NCBI GenBank assembly: GCA_001800975.1
Contig: MGWK01000053.1
Coordinates: 1 to 64,000 of the forward strand
Source: Flavobacteria bacterium RIFCSPLOWO2_12_FULL_35_11
Lineage (GTDB): Bacteria > Bacteroidota > Bacteroidia > Flavobacteriales > Flavobacteriaceae
Direction: 5' to 3'
DNA length: 64,000 nt
A program made the position numbers and the translations under genes. The notes under the pieces are model-generated. The model saw nothing but the letters and a program-made list of their open reading frames with translations, did no database searches and was not told the origin of the DNA. The first letter of the stretch is position 1; every line of letters starts with the position of its first letter. Below, piece after piece: positions 54,616 to 62,863 of the stretch.

Positions 54616-56772
54616 TTAATTAAACAACCTTCTAAAAAAACCGCCAATTCCTTTTTGGTGGTATGGGTCGCATTGCATGTCATCATAAATAGGATAAGGA
54701 ATAGCAAATGGAGTAAGGAATTGTTTTCTCAATTTTGAATTGTTTTCAATGCCGCGAAGCACATTTCCGGCAATAGGTAACGCCAGTGAAGATCCAGATC
54801 CTTGTCCGCTGTAAAAATGGACATCGGGTGTGTTGGCGCCTACCCAGGTTCCTATCACCAAATCGGGTGTATAGGCAATAAACCAGGCATCTGAATAGTT
54901 TTGGGCGGTACCCGTTTTTCCGGCAAGATCTGCCCGAACGCCATATTGGTTTCGAACGCTGCTTCCTGTTCCGTTATTGATGACATTTTCCAAAATTGCG
55001 GTAATCATCTGGCTGGTTTTTGCGCTGAAAACTTGTTCATGTTCGGCTGCTTCTCTTTTGTATAATATTTTTCCGCTGGCATCGGTAATTTTATCAATCA
55101 TAACTGGCTCGGTTGTTTTGCCATTGTTGGCGAAAGCACCATAAGCGCCTACAATTTCAACCAACGATAAATCGAGCGTGCCCAGCGCCATTGACGGTGC
55201 ATCATCTTTAATTTTGGGAAAATTTAATTTACTGCAGGTATTGAGAAGTTTAGCCCTTCCCAACTTAAAGTACAAATCAACTGTTGGCAGGTTCATGGAG
55301 TGCGTTAGCGAATACCATAAAGCAACTGTGCTGTCTTGGGTGAATTTATGGTCGAAATTTTTCGGAGACCAATCCTCATATTCTGAATAGGTCTTTTCAA
55401 CATTATCCAAATAATTGCAGGGTTCAAAATCATTTTCAAAAGCAGTGGCGTATAAAATTGGTTTAAAAGCCGAGGCAATTTGTCGATGCGACTGCACCAT
55501 ATCAAAAGGAAGTTTTCTGAAATCGTTGCCGCCAACCCAGGTAATGATGGCACCGTTTTTTGGATTGGTGATGAGCACCGCAGCATTTAACATTTTATGA
55601 TAATGCCATAAACTGTCTATTTTACTCATGTTTTTTGTGGTTACCCCTTTCCAGTCAAACACTTCAATAGCTCTTTTTTTCTTGTCTTTATCGGTTAGGT
55701 TGCCTTCAGCTCTTAGTTTTGCAAGCCAGGCTTTTTTAAAATTGCGGTTTTCAAGTTCTTTATCCAGCACTTTTTGCATTTTGGCCAAATGTTTTTGGAT
55801 GCCGTCGGTAGCCATTTTCTGGACCTGCATATTTAGGGTGGTGTATATTTTCAGTCCGTCAGTTTCGAGATTGTATTCGTTGCCGTTTTCGTCTGTGAGA
55901 TTTTCCAATAATTCCAGCGTTTTTTGTTTAACCTGATGCACAAAGTAACCTGCCGGTGCATTTAAAGTGATGTTTTCATAGTCCAGTTTTAACGGTAATT
56001 TTTGCAGCCTGTTGGCTTCTTTAACCGTCAAATAGCCTTGTTTTCCCATCAAATCCAACACCATATTTCTGCGTTCAAGGGAATTTTTTGGATTCAAACG
56101 CGGATTAAAAGTGGTGTTCGCTTTTAACATTCCCACCAATACAGCAGATTCTTCAACCTTTAATTTGCTGGCCGGTTTGTTAAAATACCTTCGGGAGGCA
56201 GTTTCCACTCCGTAAAGATTTTCGCCAAATGGCACGGAGTTCAGATAAAGCAATAGGAGTTCTTCTTTGGTGAACATATTCTCCATGCGCGCCGCGATGA
56301 TAATTTCCTTCACTTTGTTAACCGGCATACTCAAAATGCTAAAATTGCGGCGGCCATATAAATTTTTAATCAATTGCTGGGTCAGGGTGCTGCCGCCTCC
56401 TTTATTGTCGCCCATTAACAGCGTTTTAAAGAAAACACGAAAATAACTCTGAACATCATAGCCTTTGTGGGTAAAAAAACGCTTGTCTTCTGTGGCAATC
56501 AACGCATTTTTAAGATGATTGGGAACTTCATTCCAGCCAATGTTGGTGCGGTTCTGCTCAAAATATTTTCCTATGATTTTGTTGTCGGATGAAATGACTT
56601 GCGTTGCTTCCTGGTTGTTTGTGGCAGCCAATTCCGCTTCGGTAGGCAAAGACCCAAAAATGCCGGCATACACCGAAAAAAAGAACAGCAAACTTAACAG
56701 TATTACCGATGAGATTGCGATTACAAAGTATCTAAGGTATTTTTTAAAAAGGGGATTTTCCAGAAACTGCAT
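54616..56772 (-). CDS. Class A penicillin-binding protein (PBP1A type)
   Basis: The 718-residue protein has a membrane anchor (about 13-37), a GT51 transglycosylase domain (ATEDKRFFTHKG with the catalytic Glu near 95, then GGGSTLTQQLIKNLYGRRN), and a transpeptidase domain. There the active-site serine lies in QIASAFKPILY, the SxN motif in SLTHSMNLPTVDL, and KTG in LAGKTGTAQNYSD. It makes and cross-links peptidoglycan at the inner membrane. Flanks are 242 and 234 bases without clear genes. Confidence 0.95.
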   Translation of the reverse strand: MQFLENPLFKKYLRYFVIAISSVILLSLLFFFSVYAGIFGSLPTEAELAATNNQEATQVISSDNKIIGKYFEQNRTNIGWNEVPNHLKNALIATEDKRFFTHKGYDVQSYFRVFFKTLLMGDNKGGGSTLTQQLIKNLYGRRNFSILSMPVNKVKEIIIAARMENMFTKEELLLLYLNSVPFGENLYGVETASRRYFNKPASKLKVEESAVLVGMLKANTTFNPRLNPKNSLERRNMVLDLMGKQGYLTVKEANRLQKLPLKLDYENITLNAPAGYFVHQVKQKTLELLENLTDENGNEYNLETDGLKIYTTLNMQVQKMATDGIQKHLAKMQKVLDKELENRNFKKAWLAKLRAEGNLTDKDKKKRAIEVFDWKGVTTKNMSKIDSLWHYHKMLNAAVLITNPKNGAIITWVGGNDFRKLPFDMVQSHRQIASAFKPILYATAFENDFEPCNYLDNVEKTYSEYEDWSPKNFDHKFTQDSTVALWYSLTHSMNLPTVDLYFKLGRAKLLNTCSKLNFPKIKDDAPSMALGTLDLSLVEIVGAYGAFANNGKTTEPVMIDKITDASGKILYKREAAEHEQVFSAKTSQMITAILENVINNGTGSSVRNQYGVRADLAGKTGTAQNYSDAWFIAYTPDLVIGTWVGANTPDVHFYSGQGSGSSLALPIAGNVLRGIENNSKLRKQFLTPFAIPYPIYDDMQCDPYHQKGIGGFFRRLFN

Positions 56773-56817
56773 ACATCAAAGTCTATAATTGGTAAATTTA
56801 GGCTAAAGATTTAAGAA

Positions 56818-56976
56818 ATGTCAACAAATGCAAAAGTTACCGCTGCCGGCGGATTTCTAACTTCCTTAAAACTATGTCGGGATGCGCAACAATCTTGCCA
56901 AACACAGCAATGGGTGTTTTTCATTTTTGAAGGGAAATCTTTTTTAAGAAATGGGATTTTGGGATTTTTGGGTTGA
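56818..56976 (+). CDS. Possible small ORF, 52 residues
   Basis: An ATG frame starts MSTNAKVTAAGGFLTSLKL and ends IFEGKSFLRNGILGFLG. It is divergent from the penicillin-binding protein gene and is the only open frame of note in the interval 56773-57006. No family is recognised and no promoter is evident, so it may be chance. Confidence 0.15.
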   Translation: MSTNAKVTAAGGFLTSLKLCRDAQQSCQTQQWVFFIFEGKSFLRNGILGFLG

Positions 56977-57006
56977 AAAAACTCAGGTTTCTGTTATTTT
57001 TTGACC

Positions 57007-57630
57007 TTATAATCCCATAAAATAAGATTTATACCACTCCGTTTCGTGGTGGTCTTTTAAATTTTCTGAAATAATATGATTGGGGTTAATTTTGGAATAC
57101 AAGCGTTCTAAAGAAGCAAAGTCTCGTTGGCTTATTACCTTAAATCCGTTATTCAGTAGTTGGGCGGCACTTACGCCTGCGCCAATTTGATATACTTTAT
57201 TTTCTGCAAATCGGTTTCCGCTGTAAATAACCTGACTTCCGCAGGCGGCACTTACATCCATCATAACAGCAAGTTCAACACCTTCATTTTTTGCAATTTC
57301 AAGCATTTTTTCTGAAGCTTTTACCATTCCGGCAGTCCAGTCTTTTCCCGTTTCTGTCAACACTTTTGCTTTTCCGTTGAGCACGTCAAAGCCTGTTCCG
57401 CCGTGGATGTCGCACATTTCTCTTGGTGTTCCGAATGAAAATTCTTCCGGACAAAATTTTATGATTTTTACGTTTTCATAGTGCAGCAATTTCAGGGCGC
57501 TTGGATATTCACCGTTCGCCGTTCCGTCGTAACCGCAGGTCAATCCTGCCAAACAAGCACTCATTAAAATTCTTAAAGGGTTTTCCTTAGTGGGAATTCG
57601 CAAACTGAGTATGTCGTTTTTATTGGTCAT
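57007..57630 (-). CDS. DUF523 family protein
   Basis: The 207-residue protein has the DUF523 marks LMSACLAGLTCGYDGTANG, CPEEFSFGTPREMCDIHGG, VMMDVSAACGSQVIYSGN and a conserved set of cysteines, which may bind metal. No function is established. It overlaps the PH-domain gene by one base (TAATG) and is therefore probably in one operon with it and the methyltransferase-like gene. Confidence 0.9.
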   Translation of the reverse strand: MTNKNDILSLRIPTKENPLRILMSACLAGLTCGYDGTANGEYPSALKLLHYENVKIIKFCPEEFSFGTPREMCDIHGGTGFDVLNGKAKVLTETGKDWTAGMVKASEKMLEIAKNEGVELAVMMDVSAACGSQVIYSGNRFAENKVYQIGAGVSAAQLLNNGFKVISQRDFASLERLYSKINPNHIISENLKDHHETEWYKSYFMGL

Positions 57631-58001
57631 TAATAGGACATTTCCTGAAATTTCTTTCTGAATTGCAAAGGTTTTGAAATATTGGGAAACACTTCTCTTG
57701 TGCCGCCCGAGCCAACAATACTGATGGTTCCGTAACCGAGAATCCTTCCTAAAATGCTCTGGTCAACATTCACGCTTTCAATTTTTGAGTGGTTCATTTC
57801 AAAAGTTTTTCTGCTGATTAAACCCGTTTTGATAATGACACGTTTGTTGGTGATGGCAAATTCATCGGTGTAGCGGTCAATAAGCGGTGCTATGAACAAG
57901 GTAAAAAGTGCCCTTAAACTAAAAAAGATAATCCAGTGATATGTGGTTTCCAATTCAACGCGTTCATCATTGATTAAATTGTCGTTTACGTATTTTCCCA
58001 T
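57630..58001 (-). CDS. Bacterial PH domain membrane protein
   Basis: The 123-residue protein has one hydrophobic segment near the N terminus (YHWIIFFSLRALFTLFIAPL) followed by a bPH2-type domain with DEFAITNKRVIIKTGLISRKTFEMNHSKIE-style strands and VDQSILGRILGYGTISI. Members are common small membrane-bound proteins of unknown role. It overlaps DUF523 downstream by one base and follows the methyltransferase-like gene by 11 bases. Confidence 0.9.
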   Translation of the reverse strand: MGKYVNDNLINDERVELETTYHWIIFFSLRALFTLFIAPLIDRYTDEFAITNKRVIIKTGLISRKTFEMNHSKIESVNVDQSILGRILGYGTISIVGSGGTREVFPNISKPLQFRKKFQEMSY

Positions 58002-58012
58002 TTTAGGTTGTC

Positions 58013-58813
58013 TTAATTTTTTGGAAATGTAGGCATTATTTTGCGTTTTGGTGTCCCGAGCAAATATAAAATTGTTCCAGGCCCCGATTTTATTCTGCTA
58101 ATTTCCCAATCATAATTTTCGGTTTTGTCCAAACTTTTTACTAATTCATTCATTTCTTTTATGGAATAGGTTCGAAGCGAGGATATGATGCCGTCCCACC
58201 AAACAAATAAGGGAACTATTGGCAATAAATAAGTGAAAATTAGTCGTCCGATTTTAAAGGGTTTGATAAATGGTGTTGTAAAAAGTACACTTATAGGAGA
58301 TAAAAACATAGCCAACAAACTTAAAAATGTTCTTTCCTGCGCTTCAAAAACGGCAATTGAACTGTGCAAATCAACAGCATTTTGTAAAATCTTTTTCGCA
58401 TCAATTGGTTTGAAGTGGTGCAACGACAAAAACAGCGTTCTAAGTCCGTTTAAATTGTCAGGAACATTTCTTGCATCCACAGGTTTTTTTAGATAGACAA
58501 TATTGCTTGCTTTATTGCTTGAATATTCAAATGCAGAAATGTTAGGATATAAATCGGTTAAAAGAATTTGTAAGTGAGGAACGTTCTTTTTGAGTTCATT
58601 ATTCAACCAAATAAGTCCGCCGCCGCCTCCCGAACAAAGGTCTAAAATTTGATTTGTTCTGCCAATATCCAAGCCTTTTTCAATAATTGGAATGATGGGT
58701 TTGTACATGGCCGTTTTAGTCGACAGAAATTGCAAAAAGTCGGTGCCGTAATTTCTCAGAAATGAAGGAAACCATTGTTGGTCTTCAAATTCAAATAAAT
58801 GTATTCTTCCCAT
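58013..58813 (-). CDS. SAM-dependent methyltransferase-like protein
   Basis: The 266-residue protein has a class I SAM-binding motif (ILDLCSGGGGGLIWL, near residue 56) and the next acidic strand (ILLTDLYPNISAF). The C-terminal half is hydrophobic (LAMFLSPISVLFTTPFI and IFTYLLPIVPLFVWWDGI), suggesting membrane contact. No target is known. It heads a three-gene group with the PH-domain and DUF523 genes and lies 57 bases after the dNK gene. Confidence 0.82.
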   Translation of the reverse strand: MGRIHLFEFEDQQWFPSFLRNYGTDFLQFLSTKTAMYKPIIPIIEKGLDIGRTNQILDLCSGGGGGLIWLNNELKKNVPHLQILLTDLYPNISAFEYSSNKASNIVYLKKPVDARNVPDNLNGLRTLFLSLHHFKPIDAKKILQNAVDLHSSIAVFEAQERTFLSLLAMFLSPISVLFTTPFIKPFKIGRLIFTYLLPIVPLFVWWDGIISSLRTYSIKEMNELVKSLDKTENYDWEISRIKSGPGTILYLLGTPKRKIMPTFPKN

Positions 58814-58870
58814 TTTGTTGGTTAAATAGGTGATATACTGTTTTTCGGCTTTCTAACTGGCTGATTCTAT

Positions 58871-59485
58871 TTAAAAAAGTCCGTTAATTTGGGCGTCAAT
58901 TTTGTTGATTACGGAATACAAATCTTCAGGATTGTCCACAAAATTTAGTTTGTCCACATCAATAATCAGTAAATTTCCTTTGGTATATTTGGTGATCCAG
59001 GCTTCGTAGCGTTCATTTAATCGGCTTAAATAATCAATGCTGATGGAGTTTTCGTATTCACGGCCTCTTTTATGAATTTGCCCAACCAAAGTTGGGATGG
59101 TGGCTCTTAAATAAATCAATAAATCGGGCGGGGAAACCAAACGTTCCATCAATTCAAACAGCGATTCGTAATTCACATAATCGCGGTTGGTCATCAATCC
59201 CATCGCATGAAGGTTGGGCGCGAAAATTCGGGCATCTTCATAAATGGTTCTGTCCTGAATCAAGTTTTTGCCGCTTTCCCGTATTTCCAAAATTTGGCGG
59301 AAACGGCTGTTTAAAAAATACACCTGTAAATTAAACGACCAGCGTTCCATTTCGCCATAGAAATCATCTAAATAGGGATTCTCTTCAACAGATTCGTAAT
59401 GGGGCTCCCAATTGTAATGTTTGGCTAACAGCTTGGTGAGGGTGGTTTTACCTGCGCCAATATTACCGGCAATTGCTACGTGCAT
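58871..59485 (-). CDS. Deoxynucleoside kinase
   Basis: The 204-residue protein has the P-loop AGNIGAGKTT at residues 6-15, the substrate-site EENPYLDDFYG, the DRTIYEDARIFA segment and the lid arginines in KRGREYENSIS. It phosphorylates a deoxynucleoside in salvage; specificity cannot be read by eye. The kinase half of the HPPK fusion at 29096 is a paralogue, so the cell has at least two dNK domains. Confidence 0.95.
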   Translation of the reverse strand: MHVAIAGNIGAGKTTLTKLLAKHYNWEPHYESVEENPYLDDFYGEMERWSFNLQVYFLNSRFRQILEIRESGKNLIQDRTIYEDARIFAPNLHAMGLMTNRDYVNYESLFELMERLVSPPDLLIYLRATIPTLVGQIHKRGREYENSISIDYLSRLNERYEAWITKYTKGNLLIIDVDKLNFVDNPEDLYSVINKIDAQINGLF

Positions 59486-59562
59486 AGTTAAATTTTAAGT
59501 GAATTTCAAAAAAGCTAATTTACTTAAATTTTTTATGGTTTTGCAACACAAATTTAAGCGCT

Positions 59563-60243
59563 TTAAAAAATTAACTTATAGCCGTACCCGCGAACATTAA
59601 TAATTTGGATGGAAGGATCATCTTTTAGTTTTTTTCGAAGTTTGGTGATAAAAACGTCCATACTGCGGGCATTGAAGAAATCATCGTCTCCCCACAATTT
59701 TTTAAGGATAAACGAACGTTCCAATACCTGATTTTTATGCTGAATTAAATGGTGCAACAATTCCGATTCCCGATGCGTCAATGTTTCTGATTGCCCATTT
59801 AAAATAAGCGTCTGATTTTTAAAGTTGAAAAGATAATCGCCTAATTTAATGATTTCGGTGCCGTTTTCGTAATCGCCTCTTTTTAAAAGCGCGTTGATGC
59901 GCACAATCAATTCTTCCATGCTGAAAGGTTTTCTTAAATAGTCGTTTCCTCCCAGATTAAAGCCTTGCACCACGTCTTCGGTTTGCGATTTTGCCGTTAA
60001 AAATATGATGGGAATATCTGGATTTTCCTGTCTGATTTCTTTGGCGAGCGTAAATCCGTCTTTTTTTGGCATCATCACATCCAACACCAGCAACAACGGA
60101 TTTTCGCGTTTGTAAGTGGCATAAGCCAACTCGCCGTCGGCGCAAAGAAGCACTTCAAAATTTCGGGTTTCTAAACTTTCCTTAATTATTTGTCCCAAAG
60201 AAGGTTCGTCTTCCGCCAGCAATATTTTTACGGGATTAGACAT
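59563..60243 (-). CDS. OmpR-family response regulator
   Basis: The ATG at 60243 gives 226 residues (MSNPVKILLAEDE). The receiver has the acidic pair, phospho-acceptor Asp near residue 55 (LLVLDVMMPKKDGF), Thr near 83 and Lys near 105 (DYLRKPF). The C-terminal winged helix ends VRGYGYKLIF. It should bind DNA when phosphorylated by the adjacent kinase, whose stop codon lies 8 bases inside its start. A longer frame upstream reads through the kinase gene and is not a real start. Confidence 0.95.
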   Translation of the reverse strand: MSNPVKILLAEDEPSLGQIIKESLETRNFEVLLCADGELAYATYKRENPLLLVLDVMMPKKDGFTLAKEIRQENPDIPIIFLTAKSQTEDVVQGFNLGGNDYLRKPFSMEELIVRINALLKRGDYENGTEIIKLGDYLFNFKNQTLILNGQSETLTHRESELLHHLIQHKNQVLERSFILKKLWGDDDFFNARSMDVFITKLRKKLKDDPSIQIINVRGYGYKLIF

Positions 60244-61690
60244 TTGGCAAAATAATTTTAAACAAGGTAGCATTTTTTGCATCGTAAACAATGGAAATGC
60301 TGCCACCGTGTTTTTCAATAATATTTTTGGTGTAATACAAACCAATGCCAAAACCTTTTACATTGTGTGTATTACCTGTCGGAATTCTGTAAAACTGCTC
60401 AAAAACCTTGTCTTTTTGGTTTCTGGGAATGCCGTTTCCGCTGTCTTTGATCACAATTTCAACAGTGTTTTTGATGGACGACATTTCAACGTCAATTGTT
60501 TTTCCGCCGTATTTCAGGGCATTGTCTATGATATTTCCGATGGCATTTCCGAAGTGGAATTTATCCAGGTTTAACACCGCGTCTCCAATATTATTTTTAA
60601 AGTTGATTGTTTTTTCAGGTGCTGATATTTTATAATTCGCAATCACAAGGGCAATCAATTCAGCAACCACAATAGGTTGTTTGTTCAGAGCCAGTTGTTG
60701 GTGCGTTAAGGCAGCGGTTTCCAATATTTTTTCGACCATCACATTTAAATTGGCCACTTGTGAATTGGCGATGGAAATGTATTTTTCGGCCTTTACTTTA
60801 TCGTCCAACGCATTGAAGTTTTTCATGGCTTCCAGCGCGGTAGAAATGGTGGCAATGGGCGTTTTAAATTCGTGCGTAATGTTGTTGATCAAGTCGTTTT
60901 TTACTTCAGCAAGCTGTTTTTGTTTATAAATAGTTTTTAGCAAATACACCAAACTTGCGATAATGCTGATTGACAAAATAAGCGAAAGTAAAATGCTGAT
61001 GAAAGAATTTTTCAGTAAAATGGCAGTTTCATTGGTAAACCGAAGCTCCAAATGGCTTCTGTGCGGCAAATAAGTGGATTTTGATACAACCGTTAAATGC
61101 TTTTCGGGAAAATTTTCAAGTTTGTAGTCGATGGTTTTTTTATCGAAATTGTCATCTGATCGCCACTGAAAATAGTCATATTTTAAGGCGTAATCAATTC
61201 CAATATGCGTGCGTTTAAATTCTTCAGCCAAATAGGTGTCCAACTTTGCGAGGTCTAGCGTATCTCTTGAAATGGAAATAAAAACCTTTGAAATTAAACT
61301 GTCTATATTTTTTGGAATGACGTCGTTTGGCGTAAAAAAAGCGTGATTTCTCTGGCTATTTATGAATAAGGGTTTCTGATTTTTTTGTTTTGCGATATTT
61401 TGTAGGGTACTGTCCACTTTTTTTCGCAAACCCCATTTCGAATTGGTGCTTACGACAATGGTGTCTGTAATGTCTTTTGAATTTGGAGAAGTGAAGGTAA
61501 TAATCCCCGATTTAGTGATATTGGCAAAATAGGCTTCAACCGAATTGTCCAGACTTTGCTGTACATTGCTGATTAAATTTTGCTTGTTTAACTCGTATTC
61601 CCGGTAATTCCAATACACCTGAACCGCAATGGTGGTAAAAATGGTTACCCCAATAAAATAAACAACCCATTTGTAGTTTTTCTTATCCAT
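60236..61690 (-). CDS. Sensor histidine kinase
   Basis: The 484-residue protein has two membrane helices (about 8-28 and 226-251) around a roughly 195-residue periplasmic domain. The HisKA box is ITHEFKTPIATISTA with His at residue 273. The ATPase domain has NIIDNALKYG, KDSGNGIP and GFGIGLYYTKNI. No HAMP is obvious. It overlaps the response regulator gene by 8 bases. In length and layout it resembles the RprX-type kinases of Bacteroidota; the signal is unknown. The divergent neighbours code for envelope proteins. Confidence 0.94.
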   Translation of the reverse strand: MDKKNYKWVVYFIGVTIFTTIAVQVYWNYREYELNKQNLISNVQQSLDNSVEAYFANITKSGIITFTSPNSKDITDTIVVSTNSKWGLRKKVDSTLQNIAKQKNQKPLFINSQRNHAFFTPNDVIPKNIDSLISKVFISISRDTLDLAKLDTYLAEEFKRTHIGIDYALKYDYFQWRSDDNFDKKTIDYKLENFPEKHLTVVSKSTYLPHRSHLELRFTNETAILLKNSFISILLSLILSISIIASLVYLLKTIYKQKQLAEVKNDLINNITHEFKTPIATISTALEAMKNFNALDDKVKAEKYISIANSQVANLNVMVEKILETAALTHQQLALNKQPIVVAELIALVIANYKISAPEKTINFKNNIGDAVLNLDKFHFGNAIGNIIDNALKYGGKTIDVEMSSIKNTVEIVIKDSGNGIPRNQKDKVFEQFYRIPTGNTHNVKGFGIGLYYTKNIIEKHGGSISIVYDAKNATLFKIILPNV

Positions 61691-61813
61691 AAGCCAAAGT
61701 TAAGCACATAAATTGGTTTATCCGAATCGCTTAACAATCGTTAACACTAATTAACGTGATGGTGGTTTTTTAACGCTTATATTTGTTCAGAAATAATTTT
61801 TAAAATTAGTAAA

Positions 61814-62686
61814 ATGTTAAATGTACTTTTAAAAAGCATCGTGTTGGTTTTCTTATTAATTCAAACGGCTTTAAGCGCCCAGGATTTTCAAGGAAGCGCA
61901 GTTTATCAGACCAAAACAAAGGTTGAAATGGATTTGGCGGCTTCAGGAATTCCTGCAGACAGAATTAAACGTATCGAGGAAATGATGAAAAACCAAATGG
62001 AAAAAACCTATATTTTGACATTTGACAAAACAGCTTCTATCTATAAAGAAGAAGTAAAATTAGATCAGGGAGCTGCCGGCGGTGGTCCGGGAATGCGTTT
62101 TGCGATGATGGGCGGCGGCGCTTCAGGCAAATATTATAAAAATACCCAAACAAAAACTTCGGCAAAAGAAAATGAATTCAGCGGCAAAAATTTCCTCATT
62201 AAAGATGTCTTAAAAACCTACGAATGGAAAATGGAGCAGGAAACCAAAATGATTGGAAATAACCTGTGTTTTAAAGCAACCACCATTATTGAAATGCCTG
62301 CGAATGCAGGAACTTTTTCCTTCGGAAGACAAAATAATGAGAAAAAAGAGGCAGAAAAAGAAGAAGAGCCAAAAATAGAATTGGTTCCCGTAACCGCCTG
62401 GTACAGCATGGAAATTCCCGTAAACCACGGCCCTGGAGATTATTGGGGATTGCCGGGCTTAATTTTAGAAATTAATGCCGGAAATACACAAATAATGTGC
62501 ACAAAAATTGTGATGAATCCCAAAGAAAAAGCGGAAATCACAGAGCCTGATAAAGGAAAAGGGATGACCCAAAAAGAATATGATGAGATGTTGAAAGTGA
62601 AAATGAAAGAAATGCAGGAACGTTTTTCCAACGAGCGTCAAAAAAGTGGTGGTGCTGGAGGTATGCATATCAGAATTGGAGGGTAA
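61814..62686 (+). CDS. GLPGLI family protein
   Basis: The 290-residue protein has a signal peptide ending near ALSAQ, a charged middle region, and the family motif DYWGLPGLILEINAG around residues 211-225. GLPGLI proteins are exported, of unknown function, and are usually found next to an outer-membrane barrel with a CarboxypepD_reg domain, as here. A TATATTTG box is at 61778-61785. The gene is divergent from the two-component system. Confidence 0.92.
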   Translation: MLNVLLKSIVLVFLLIQTALSAQDFQGSAVYQTKTKVEMDLAASGIPADRIKRIEEMMKNQMEKTYILTFDKTASIYKEEVKLDQGAAGGGPGMRFAMMGGGASGKYYKNTQTKTSAKENEFSGKNFLIKDVLKTYEWKMEQETKMIGNNLCFKATTIIEMPANAGTFSFGRQNNEKKEAEKEEEPKIELVPVTAWYSMEIPVNHGPGDYWGLPGLILEINAGNTQIMCTKIVMNPKEKAEITEPDKGKGMTQKEYDEMLKVKMKEMQERFSNERQKSGGAGGMHIRIGG

Positions 62687-62708
62687 ACTAAGTGACAATT
62701 TAAAAAAT

Positions 62709-62766
62709 CGTCATTGCAAAATAATAGCTGCCGATTGAAAGCGAAGCAGTACGACAGTGGTAATCT
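62709..62766 (+). repeat. Dispersed intergenic repeat, degenerate copy
   Basis: The segment begins CGTCATTGC and ends ACGACAGTGGTAATCT, the same frame of words as the minus-strand copy at 4772-4809. Its last 13 bases form one arm of the hairpin that follows. Confidence 0.5.
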
Positions 62767-62797
62767 CTTCATTTAAAAAGATTGCCACTGTTTTTTA
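62754..62797 (+). terminator. Terminator formed from a repeat arm
   Basis: ACAGTGGTAATCT (62754-62766) pairs with AGATTGCCACTGT (62779-62791) over 13 bases with one mismatch or wobble, then a T run. It ends the GLPGLI transcript, so the barrel gene downstream may need its own promoter or read-through. Confidence 0.65.
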
Positions 62798-62863
62798 AAA
62801 GCCTCGCGAGGTCAATAAATAATTCAAAATCAAACTTTCAACATCAACCAGATCATTCTTTAA

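Noticed and set aside
57007-58813. Anti-phage or modification island formed by the methyltransferase group
   Set aside because: No nuclease, helicase, specificity subunit, transposase or change in base composition is present; the methyltransferase lacks DNA-methylase motifs.
60244-60351. N-terminal extension of the response regulator frame
   Set aside because: It lies entirely within the kinase gene and precedes a normal MSNPVKILLAEDE receiver start.
61695-61702. Minus-strand TAACTTTG box just ahead of the sensor kinase ATG
   Set aside because: It is only 4 bases from the start codon and lacks a -33 box at the right distance.
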